Assembly (NCBI GenBank): GCA_018061385.1
Contig: JAGOUF010000135.1
Span: 1 to 6,676, forward strand
Origin: Chitinophagaceae bacterium
GTDB lineage: Bacteria > Bacteroidota > Bacteroidia > Chitinophagales > Chitinophagaceae
DNA length: 6,676 nt
Direction of reading: 5' to 3'
This document shows positions 1 through 6,116 of the stretch, piece by piece. The number at the start of each line of letters is the position of its first letter. The first letter of the stretch is position 1. The notes below the pieces were generated by a model, which saw only the letters and a program-made list of their open reading frames with translations, was not told the origin of the DNA and ran no database searches. Position numbers and translations under genes: made by a program.

Positions 1-2
1 TT

Positions 3-674
3 ACCAACGGTTTACTAGATACCTTTTTAGCGAAAGGTTATTATAGAATGCAACACAATTTATTTACTTGCAACGATACACAAATTGAATTTGATAGTTA
101 CGATATACCTGTATTTTGGTTAAGAACAGTTGTTGCAAAAATTGCAAGCAACAAAATACATTCTACTATTGAAAGAAAATGTAGCTTATTTTCTGTAGAA
201 ATAAAACCTGCTACCATTACTACAGAGGTAGAAAACTTGTACAGCTTGTATAGAAATTATGTACGTTTTAGTGCTGCCGAAAGTTGTGAAGATTATTTGC
301 ATCAAAGAGATTTACCCAATCCGTTTGATAGCTATATGATTGAAGTAAGAGATGACGCAACCCTAATTGCTGTTGGTTATTTTGATAAAGGCTTACATAC
401 AATTGCAGGAATTTTAAATATGTACAATCCCAATTATAGCAAATATAGTTTGGGTAAATTTTTAATGTTGCAAAAAATAAACTTTGCATTGGCCAACAAT
501 ATGCAATACTATTATACTGGTTATATTAGTACAGCTATTACAAAGTTTGACTATAAAATTTTTCCTGATAAAGCTGCTATTGAAGTGTATTTGCCTGCAC
601 ACGACAAATGGATTGCTTACAGCAATGTAGATAAAACTTATTTAGAAGATTACTACTTTAACTCGTTGTTGTAA
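3..674 (+). CDS. Arginyl/leucyl-tRNA--protein transferase-like protein (ATE C-terminal fold), 5'-truncated by window edge
   Basis: The frame is open to the left edge, so the ATG at 48 is probably internal; 223 residues are visible from base 3. The first visible residues (TNGLLDTFLAKGYYRM) resemble the 'LL..GWRRsG' stretch of ATE enzymes, which lies upstream of that ATG in the reading frame. The second half carries the family's GNAT-like C-terminal pattern: LYRNYVRF (about 82-89), LIAVGYFD (121-128), YNPNYSKYSLGKF (141-153) and YYYTGYISTAITKFDYK (169-185), matching the classical 'ydP.y..rSLG', 'YlYLGYyi' and 'M.YK' blocks. Such enzymes move an amino acid from aminoacyl-tRNA to a protein N-terminus, marking it for degradation in the cytoplasm. 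The cysteine pair usual after the GWRR block is missing; only one Cys (FTCND) is present there. Family placement is fairly firm. Transferred amino acid and true activity are unknown, and a general GNAT role is the alternative. Confidence 0.72.
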   Translation, partial: TNGLLDTFLAKGYYRMQHNLFTCNDTQIEFDSYDIPVFWLRTVVAKIASNKIHSTIERKCSLFSVEIKPATITTEVENLYSLYRNYVRFSAAESCEDYLHQRDLPNPFDSYMIEVRDDATLIAVGYFDKGLHTIAGILNMYNPNYSKYSLGKFLMLQKINFALANNMQYYYTGYISTAITKFDYKIFPDKAAIEVYLPAHDKWIAYSNVDKTYLEDYYFNSLL

Positions 675-685
675 ATATATTAATT

Positions 686-711
686 ACCACAAAGACACTA
701 AGGCACTAAGG
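686..711. repeat. CACTAAGG-type dispersed repeat remnant
   Basis: The bases ACCACAAAGACACTAAGG followed by CACTAAGG form a short degenerate array (ACAAAG, ACACTAAG, GCACTAAG). It sits directly downstream of the ATE-like stop, in the convergent gap before pbpC. From memory, the reverse complement (CCTTAGTG.CTTAGTGtCTTTGTGGT) resembles intergenic repeats scattered through many Bacteroidota and other bacterial genomes. Only one copy is visible here, so its dispersed nature is recalled rather than shown. No matching inverted copy is present in the rest of this gap. Confidence 0.45.
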
Positions 712-794
712 AAAATGCTTCTTTCTTTTTCAATTGGGTGATAAAAACATTCCACTCTTTCTCTTATTCCCTCTTATTGAAAGCAAAACTTGAG

Positions 795-3179
795 CTAGTT
801 TTCTTTTTCAATAATTTCAAATTCTTTCGTGGCACTATTTCCTTCTGCATCAACTACGGTAAGTATATGTTTACCTACAGATGGGTTTACGGCTAACTGA
901 TGAAATTTTTCTGTTGTTGCCATAAACACATCATCTATATGCCAAAATAATTTAGCGTTGGGGTTTTTATGAGTTGCCGAAAAAACTGTATTTCCTTTTT
1001 GACCACTTATTTCTTTGGGTATAAAAATTTTAGCATCATCGGCAGGATAAACAATTTCTACAACCTTTGCTCCATCTGTATTACAGCCTGGTTTAAAATT
1101 GGGCAATACAATATAGCCCGGATGTTTTTGTTTGTAATAATATTCTATAGTTGGTGGCAAAATAAAATACGATTCTTGTGTCATATTGTTGGGTATTTCA
1201 CAACTTGTATTTACACGATAGGTTTTTGTAATATCAACATTTATTTTTTTGCAGTAGGGGCAAACAACCGCATTATTTTGTTGATTGTACACCATTATTT
1301 TTTCTGTTGCTGCACAATCGAAGCTTGCTTTAAAACCACTTTTTACACAAACATTTATATAAGAAAAATCTTCTTTGGGTTCATCAAACCAAACGGTGGC
1401 AGGCAATACTCTAAATATATCAAACATAATTGGTGCCGCTGTTTGTATTCCTGTTAAACCTGGTCGCCCTTCGCCAGTTGTGTTGCCCACCCAAACCAAT
1501 ACGCAATATTTTTTATTGAACCCAACCGCCCATCCATCTCTAAAGCCAAAACTCGTTCCAGTTTTCCAAGCAATGCGTTGTGCCGAGTTGAAAATATTCC
1601 ACAAGCCTTCTTCTCCTGGCCTCATTACTTCATTCATTGCATTGAATGTGTGAAACAATGCTACCTTGTTAAACAATGGATTTTCTTTGGTTGAATTATT
1701 TTCTAACAACCCATAATTCAACTTTGCAAATTCATTGTTTGGATTTTTGTTGTTTGAAAATCCTAAATATGTTCTTGCCAAATTGGTATAAACACTAGCC
1801 AATTCAAAAGGCTTTATTTCGCAGCCTCCCAATATTAAACTCATGCCATAATGATCGGCAGGTTTGTTTAAAGTAGTAATGCCACATTGTTTAAGTAATT
1901 GATAAAAACGTTGGTATTTATACTGCTGCAACATTTTTACAGCTGGCACATTTAAACTTCTTGATAAAGCTCTGTTTGCAGGTACAGCACCATCAAACCC
2001 TAAATCAAAGTTTTGTGGTGAATAACCACCAAGGTGTGTTGGAATATCGGGTATTAATTGTTTGGGCAATAAGCTTCCTTCATTTAATAATGCAGCATAT
2101 AAAATTGGTTTTAAAGTGCTACCGGGACTTCGTGGTGCATTCAATACATCTACATGACTTTCTAAACTAACATCACTTGTATTGTACACATTTCCAACAT
2201 AACTCAACACATTGCCAGTTTCAATTTCTACCACCAATGCAGCTGCATTTTTTATTTGATTGCCTTTTAACTGTTCGTGATGTTGCCAAATAATATTATT
2301 CACTTGCGTTTGTACACTTGCGTCAATAGTGGTTTGTAAACCTGTTGAGTTTTTTTGTTGATTGGGCAATGCTGTAAACTCTTTTTTAAATCTGTCTAAT
2401 AAATGTGGTGCAATTTGGGGCAAAGCTTTTGGTTCTCCTGGCAATGGTTCAAGTTTTGCTAAACTGCATGTGCTTTCATCAATAGTTTTATTGGCAAATA
2501 ATTTATCTAATAATGTGTTTCGTTTTCTAAGTAAAGTATTGGTATTTTTTCCTGGGTGTACCAAAGATGGAGCATTGGGCAAAACCGCTAATGCAGCCAT
2601 TTCGCCCCAAGTTAATTGATTGGCATTTCGTCCATAATAACGCCAAGCTGCCGCATCTAAGCCAACAACATTGCTCCCAAATGGAGCGTTGCTTGCATAC
2701 AAAGCTAAAATGGATTTTTTACTATAGCTGCACTCTAAACGAACAGATAAAGTACTTTCTTTTATTTTATTCCAAATATTTCTTTGGTTGTTTTGTTTGG
2801 ATAAACGTATTACTTGCATGGTTAAAGTACTACCACCACTTACTGTTTTTGTATTGCCAATATTTTGCTTTATTGCCCTAAACATTGCAATTGGGTCAAC
2901 ACCGGGATGATAGAAAAAACGCTTGTCTTCAAACGTGGTAATACATTGTACAAATTTTTCTGGTACATCTTTATTGTAGGGAAAACGCCATTGTCCATCA
3001 GCAGCAACAGTTGCATTTAAGAGTATTCCATTTTTATCTGTAATTACAAAACATGTTGGTGTATTAAACAATGTTGATGGCAAACAAAAGATAAACCAAA
3101 TGAACAACAGCAAACCAATCACCCATTTTATTTTGGCCTTTGGCGTTAATTTTTTGATGTATGATTTAATTTTTTTCAA
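795..3179 (-). CDS. pbpC: Penicillin-binding protein 1C: peptidoglycan glycosyltransferase/transpeptidase
   Basis: This 794-residue bifunctional class A PBP polymerises lipid II into glycan strands and may crosslink them on the outer face of the inner membrane. A basic N-terminus precedes one membrane anchor (about 19-37). The GT51 domain shows EDKRFFYHPGVD (84-95, catalytic Glu84), GGSTLTMQ (115-122) and KKSILALYASNAPFG (154-168). The transpeptidase domain has S354-TL-K357, S408-L-N410 and K539-T-G541, all intact. The C-terminal part (about 600-794) contains a cysteine-rich stretch (C611, C622, C640-PY-C643, C660) and ends in a BiPBP_C-like beta domain. Length is normal for PbpC. The start is TTG at 3179-3177: an in-frame TAG lies three codons upstream, and the first in-frame ATG (Met98) would delete the anchor and the catalytic Glu. 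The alpha-2-macroglobulin gene often beside pbpC is absent from the visible neighbours. It is divergent from fabD and convergent with the ATE-like gene. Confidence 0.95.
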   Translation of the reverse strand: MKKIKSYIKKLTPKAKIKWVIGLLLFIWFIFCLPSTLFNTPTCFVITDKNGILLNATVAADGQWRFPYNKDVPEKFVQCITTFEDKRFFYHPGVDPIAMFRAIKQNIGNTKTVSGGSTLTMQVIRLSKQNNQRNIWNKIKESTLSVRLECSYSKKSILALYASNAPFGSNVVGLDAAAWRYYGRNANQLTWGEMAALAVLPNAPSLVHPGKNTNTLLRKRNTLLDKLFANKTIDESTCSLAKLEPLPGEPKALPQIAPHLLDRFKKEFTALPNQQKNSTGLQTTIDASVQTQVNNIIWQHHEQLKGNQIKNAAALVVEIETGNVLSYVGNVYNTSDVSLESHVDVLNAPRSPGSTLKPILYAALLNEGSLLPKQLIPDIPTHLGGYSPQNFDLGFDGAVPANRALSRSLNVPAVKMLQQYKYQRFYQLLKQCGITTLNKPADHYGMSLILGGCEIKPFELASVYTNLARTYLGFSNNKNPNNEFAKLNYGLLENNSTKENPLFNKVALFHTFNAMNEVMRPGEEGLWNIFNSAQRIAWKTGTSFGFRDGWAVGFNKKYCVLVWVGNTTGEGRPGLTGIQTAAPIMFDIFRVLPATVWFDEPKEDFSYINVCVKSGFKASFDCAATEKIMVYNQQNNAVVCPYCKKINVDITKTYRVNTSCEIPNNMTQESYFILPPTIEYYYKQKHPGYIVLPNFKPGCNTDGAKVVEIVYPADDAKIFIPKEISGQKGNTVFSATHKNPNAKLFWHIDDVFMATTEKFHQLAVNPSVGKHILTVVDAEGNSATKEFEIIEKEN

Positions 3180-3288
3180 CTTGAACTAGTAATACGTAAA
3201 CCTACTCTTTTACTGAATACTTATTTAAACAATTGGTACTAAATTTTTGAAAAAAATCTTGTACCGAGAATATGTTTTTTCAATGCCT

Positions 3289-3296
3289 TATTTTTG
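3289..3296 (+). promoter_or_regulatory. Candidate Bacteroidota -7 element for fabD
   Basis: TATTTTTG matches all six fixed bases of the Bacteroidota sigma-ABfr -7 consensus TAnnTTTG and ends 19 bases before the fabD ATG, implying a very short leader. The -33 TTG is not at the expected distance: the nearest upstream TTG, at 3259-3261, leaves a 27-base spacer instead of about 19-21. AT-rich sequence makes chance matches common, so this is tentative. Confidence 0.4.
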
Positions 3297-3315
3297 AGTA
3301 CTAATACAAAACATT

Positions 3316-4209
3316 ATGAGTAAACATGCTTATGTTTTTCCTGGTCAGGGTTCTCAGTTTAGTGGCATGGGAAAAAATTTATACAATACCAATTCATTGG
3401 CAAAAGAATTGTTTGAACAGGCCAATGAAATATTGGGTTTTAGAATTAGTGATATTATGTTTGAAGGAACAGATGAAGCCTTAAAACAAACCAATGTTAC
3501 ACAACCTGCCGTTTTTTTACATTCGGTGATTGCTTATAAAACAATTGGTGATGCAAAACCAAATATGGTTGCTGGACATTCTTTAGGAGAATTTTCTGCA
3601 TTGGTTGCCAATAACACGTTGAGTTTTGAAGATGCTTTAAAGTTGGTAAGCATTAGAGCAAATGCTATGCAAAAAGCTTGTGAAATTAATCCAAGCACAA
3701 TGGCTGCTGTATTGGCTTTAGCAGATGATAAAGTAGAAGAAATTTGTGCTGCAATACAAGCCGAAACAGGAGAAATTGTTGTGGCTGCAAATTACAACTG
3801 TCCAGGACAATTGGTAATTAGTGGAAGCATGAAAGGAATTGAAATTGCTTGCGAACAAATGAAAGCTGCTGGTGCTAAACGTGCATTGGTATTGCCTGTT
3901 GGTGGTGCTTTTCATAGTCCATTAATGGCTCCTGCAAAAACTGAATTGGCTGCAGCAATTGAAGCAACCACGTTTAATACTCCAAGTTGTCCAGTTTATC
4001 AAAATGTTGTTGCTTCGGCAGTAAGTGATGCCAATTTAATTCAACAAAATTTAATTGCACAGTTAACTGGTGCAGTACGTTGGACCCAAAGTGTACAAGC
4101 AATGGTTGCAGATGGTGCTACACATTTTACAGAAGTTGGGCCAGGAAAAGTATTGCAAGGTTTGGTACAAAAAATACACAAAGAAACTGTGGTTGATGGT
4201 GTGAATTAA
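3316..4209 (+). CDS. fabD: Malonyl-CoA--acyl carrier protein transacylase
   Basis: FabD moves malonyl from CoA to the phosphopantetheine of acyl carrier protein, supplying the elongation unit for type II fatty-acid synthesis in the cytoplasm. The 297-residue protein has the family's usual length. Hallmarks are PGQGSQ (9-14), TQPA (62-65), the nucleophile elbow GHSLGE (87-92, Ser89), Arg114 in SIRANAM for the malonyl carboxylate, AFHSPLM (198-204, His200, the catalytic partner), and GPGKVLQGL (275-283) near the C-terminus. No key residue is missing. The ATG at 3316 is chosen because MSKHAYVFPGQGSQ is the normal FabD N-terminus; the bases before it are A-rich with no Shine-Dalgarno site, as usual for this phylum. 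It stands alone here, divergent from pbpC, convergent with the acetyltransferase and closed by a strong terminator, so it is probably monocistronic rather than in a fab cluster. Confidence 0.97.
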   Translation: MSKHAYVFPGQGSQFSGMGKNLYNTNSLAKELFEQANEILGFRISDIMFEGTDEALKQTNVTQPAVFLHSVIAYKTIGDAKPNMVAGHSLGEFSALVANNTLSFEDALKLVSIRANAMQKACEINPSTMAAVLALADDKVEEICAAIQAETGEIVVAANYNCPGQLVISGSMKGIEIACEQMKAAGAKRALVLPVGGAFHSPLMAPAKTELAAAIEATTFNTPSCPVYQNVVASAVSDANLIQQNLIAQLTGAVRWTQSVQAMVADGATHFTEVGPGKVLQGLVQKIHKETVVDGVN

Positions 4210-4226
4210 TACCTTTGAAAACAAGC

Positions 4227-4282
4227 ACACGGATAACATAGATTAGATTGATGAGCACAGATTTTTAAATTAAAAATCTGTG
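4227..4282. repeat. ACACGGAT-type degenerate repeat merging into the fabD terminator
   Basis: Downstream of fabD, similar short units recur: ACACGGAT (4227-4234), ACATAGATT (4236-4244) and CACAGATT (4256-4263), the last also forming the left arm of the terminator stem. The overall look (ACACGGATaACAtAGATTaGAttGATGAgCAC) recalls intergenic repeats I associate with Bacteroidota genomes. Only one copy is in the window, so a genome-wide repeat is inferred. Confidence 0.4.
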
Positions 4283-4290
4283 TTTTTTTT
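4256..4290 (+). terminator. Rho-independent terminator of fabD
   Basis: A perfect 12-base-pair stem (CACAGATTTTTA, 4256-4267, with TAAAAATCTGTG, 4271-4282) closes a three-base AAT loop and is followed by eight T residues (4283-4290). It starts 46 bases after the fabD stop. The T tract is only on the plus-strand side; read from the acetyltransferase, the hairpin has no following T run, so it mainly serves fabD. Confidence 0.85.
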
Positions 4291-4346
4291 ATGATTGTTT
4301 GTAAAAAATAAAAGTATAAAAATCCATTCAACCCTTTTACCTTTTG

Positions 4347-4814
4347 CTATATTTCAATAGAACAATTAAACCATTCTCCATCGAAACTAGCATTGTATTT
4401 TTTGTAAAAATTAATTGCAGGTTCATTCCATTGTAATACTTGCCAAACAATTCCATTCAACTTTTTTTCTTTGGCTTCTTCTATTAGTTGATCAAATAAC
4501 AACTTACCAATTCCTTTACCTCTTGCTTGTTCTGTTACTAAAAAATCTTCTAAATACATTCGCTGTCCTTTCCATGTACTGTAACGAATATAGTAAAGTG
4601 TAAAACCCAATATTTCCTCTTCTCCTACTTTGGAGAGGCTTGGAGAACTTGCTACAAAGCCCCACCATACAGGGTTTTCACCAAAACCACTTTGTTCAAA
4701 ATGTTCTAAAGTTACCGTTACTTCATTGGGTGCTTTTTCATAAACAGCCAACTCATAAATTAATTCTAAAATTCGTTTGCAATCTTTTTTTTCAGCTCTT
4801 CTTATTTGAATCAT
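4347..4814 (-). CDS. SSAT-like GNAT family N-acetyltransferase
   Basis: This 155-residue single-domain enzyme probably transfers acetyl from acetyl-CoA to a primary amine, such as a polyamine, diamine or thialysine-like amino acid. It resembles the spermidine/spermine acetyltransferase family (animal SAT1/SAT2) along its whole length: IRRAEKKDCKRILELIYELA (4-23), FGENPVWWGFVA (44-55), YSTWKGQRMYLED (78-90, Glu89 at the position of the conserved SSAT glutamate), RGKGIG (98-103, the acetyl-CoA pyrophosphate loop) and WNEPAINFYKKYNA (129-142, Tyr137 matching the SSAT catalytic tyrosine). A hydrophilic insert SSPSLSKVGEEE (56-67) lengthens the beta hairpin before ILGFTLYY. The ATG at 4814 is the natural family N-terminus. 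It lies 36 bases downstream of a small membrane-protein gene on the same strand and is probably cotranscribed with it and the FAD oxidoreductase. The substrate cannot be read from sequence alone. Confidence 0.88.
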   Translation of the reverse strand: MIQIRRAEKKDCKRILELIYELAVYEKAPNEVTVTLEHFEQSGFGENPVWWGFVASSPSLSKVGEEEILGFTLYYIRYSTWKGQRMYLEDFLVTEQARGKGIGKLLFDQLIEEAKEKKLNGIVWQVLQWNEPAINFYKKYNASFDGEWFNCSIEI

Positions 4815-4850
4815 TAAATTATAGTTTGAAATAATACAATTATTGGTTAT

Positions 4851-4973
4851 TTACTTTTTTCTTTTCCTCTGTTTTACAACAAACCTTACAAACAAAATAA
4901 AAATTGTTGCTATGAGTAAAAAGTTGAAAATACTCCAAATAGTAAGACTAGGTTCGTACTCTTTTAATTCCAT
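4851..4973 (-). CDS. 40-residue single-pass membrane protein, coupled to the upstream oxidoreductase gene
   Basis: This small gene encodes MELKEYEPSLTIWSIF, then a hydrophobic stretch and a strongly basic tail (VVKQRKRKK), ending at TAA (4853-4851). Residues about 11-33 are hydrophobic enough for one transmembrane helix; the acidic start and the K/R-rich end predict N-outside, C-inside by the positive-inside rule. Its ATG shares one base with the stop of the oxidoreductase gene (TAATG, 4975-4971), a typical arrangement for translational coupling, and it is followed after 36 bases by the acetyltransferase gene on the same strand. The overlap, the composition and the otherwise unexplained 158-base gap all argue that it is translated. 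I do not recognise a family; it could be a membrane tether, a subunit, or simply a small hypothetical protein. Confidence 0.62.
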   Translation of the reverse strand: MELKEYEPSLTIWSIFNFLLIATIFILFVRFVVKQRKRKK

Positions 4974-5911
4974 TAAAATTCGTTTTGTAAAATTTGTAAT
5001 ATTTGTTTAGCACAGCCAAAACTCAGTGTAAATCCACTTCCCCCATGTCCATAATTGTGAATAATATTGCCCTCTTTTTCTAACCTCACTAAATTTCTAA
5101 AAGGTCTTAATCCAGCCCAACTACCAATCACTTTTCTTTGTTTTAAAGCAGGTAGAATGGTATATGCTTTTTGTAAAATTTCTTGCAACGATTGTTCTTC
5201 TGTTATTGCATCATAAACACCTTCTTCATAAGTTCCTCCTACAATTGTGGCATCTTTTCTTGGAACAATATAAGAGGGTGTTTGGTTGTCTAAAAAAATA
5301 TAATTGGGAAGCCCTGGCTCTAACAATACAACTTGCCCACGAAAAGGTATAACAGTTGCGTCATTACACAATTGCCTTGCACCTAATGCTGAGCAGTTCA
5401 CAACAACATCAAAATTATCTTCCAATTCTTGTAAATCAGTTATTTCTTGCTGAACAATGTTAGCTCCTTTTTCTTTTATCTGGTTCATTAACCAAGGCAA
5501 AAAAATTTGTGTTTCTATTAATGGAACAGTTGCCTTATAACCTTTGTCATAACCATTGGGTAGTGCTGCTTCCTCCAATTTATTAAATGAGGTTTCTGGC
5601 ATATAATCAAGCCAACTTGTTTCATCTTCAACTCCTTTTTTAGAGGCCTTAATAATGCTTATCATGCCAATGCCGGTTAAGCTATCAGTACTTTTTTCTT
5701 TAAAAAAAGAATAACTTTTTTTACACCAATCTCTTCCTCGTTCATCATTTCTTATATGGTATGGAAACCAAAACGCTGCTGCCTTATTGGATGTAATATT
5801 GGGAGAAAATTCTTTTGCCATAACGGTTACCCGATGACCAGCTTGCAACAATTCATAAGCTGTAGATAATCCACTAATTCCTGCACCAACAACTACAATA
5901 TTTTTTGCCAT
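4973..5911 (-). CDS. FAD-dependent oxidoreductase, D-amino-acid oxidase (DAO) family
   Basis: This 312-residue flavoprotein probably oxidises an amino acid to the imino acid with FAD; DAAO/D-aspartate-oxidase-like activity is likelier than ThiO-type glycine oxidation. The N-terminal Rossmann motif is VVVGAGISGLSTAYEL (6-21). DAO landmarks follow: AAAFWFPY (44-51), VVNCSALGAR (170-179), PFRGQVV (189-195), PSYIVPR (212-218, Tyr214 at a substrate-contacting position), VGGTYEEG (224-231), GLRPFR (267-272, Arg269 at the place of the DAAO carboxylate-binding arginine) and HNYGHGGSGFTLSFGCA (285-301), which closes the FAD site. There is no signal peptide or membrane segment, so it is predicted cytoplasmic. 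The ATG at 5911 places the dinucleotide fold at the very N-terminus, as expected. It is probably the first gene of a three-gene operon with the small membrane protein, whose ATG overlaps its stop, and the acetyltransferase. The substrate is uncertain. Confidence 0.88.
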   Translation of the reverse strand: MAKNIVVVGAGISGLSTAYELLQAGHRVTVMAKEFSPNITSNKAAAFWFPYHIRNDERGRDWCKKSYSFFKEKSTDSLTGIGMISIIKASKKGVEDETSWLDYMPETSFNKLEEAALPNGYDKGYKATVPLIETQIFLPWLMNQIKEKGANIVQQEITDLQELEDNFDVVVNCSALGARQLCNDATVIPFRGQVVLLEPGLPNYIFLDNQTPSYIVPRKDATIVGGTYEEGVYDAITEEQSLQEILQKAYTILPALKQRKVIGSWAGLRPFRNLVRLEKEGNIIHNYGHGGSGFTLSFGCAKQILQILQNEF

Positions 5912-5967
5912 GGTTTAAAAATACAACTGAAAAATAAGTTTATGTATAAAAAAATTTAAAGAAGAGT

Positions 5968-6032
5968 GGTTCGTAAGGACATGAACCTAGACAAGGGTTT
6001 GTTTGAATTTTCTGTTGGTGAGGACACAAACC
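5968..6032. repeat. Two copies of a GTTsGTrAGGACAyrAACC element
   Basis: Two 19-base units, GTTCGTAAGGACATGAACC (5969-5987) and GTTGGTGAGGACACAAACC (6014-6032), agree at 15 positions and lie 45 bases apart. The first can fold on its own: GGTTCGT pairs with ATGAACC (one G-T wobble) around an AAGGAC loop. The second copy's own arms are poorly matched, but its ACAAACC is perfectly complementary to GGTTTGT at 5996-6002. The AGGACA core is kept in both. This looks like a degraded intergenic repeat; it lies upstream of the oxidoreductase start, so a leader-RNA role is possible but unsupported. Confidence 0.5.
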
Positions 6033-6064
6033 GATAGGAAGAATTTTATTCTACCGCCAAATAA

Positions 6065-6094
6065 AAAAAGTCTTGCCAAATTGCAAGACTTTTT
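6065..6094 (-). terminator. Strong hairpin terminator of the DUF3471 gene
   Basis: A perfect 12-base-pair stem (AAAAAGTCTTGC, 6065-6076, with GCAAGACTTTTT, 6083-6094) encloses a six-base loop. On the minus strand it begins 22 bases past the stop of the serine-hydrolase-like gene and runs into seven T residues (complement of the A run at 6063-6069). It therefore separates that gene from the oxidoreductase cluster. The stem ends in five T on the plus strand too, so weak bidirectional action is possible. Confidence 0.85.
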
Positions 6095-6116
6095 AGAATT
6101 CTCTATACCAGTTGTT

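Noticed and set aside
785..802. AAAACT/AGTTTT hairpin followed by CTTTTT, as a terminator for the ATE-like gene
   Set aside because: The stem is only six mostly A-T pairs, it overlaps the pbpC stop codon and its last codons, and such matches are common in AT-rich DNA.
969..1457. Long plus-strand reading frame opposite pbpC
   Set aside because: It encodes a low-complexity, I/F/Y/C-rich protein opposite an intact, well-conserved pbpC; it is a shadow frame.
3197..3204. TAGGTTTA on the minus strand as the pbpC -7 promoter element
   Set aside because: It matches five of six fixed TAnnTTTG bases, but the only TTG upstream is about 25 bases away, so it is not distinguishable from chance.
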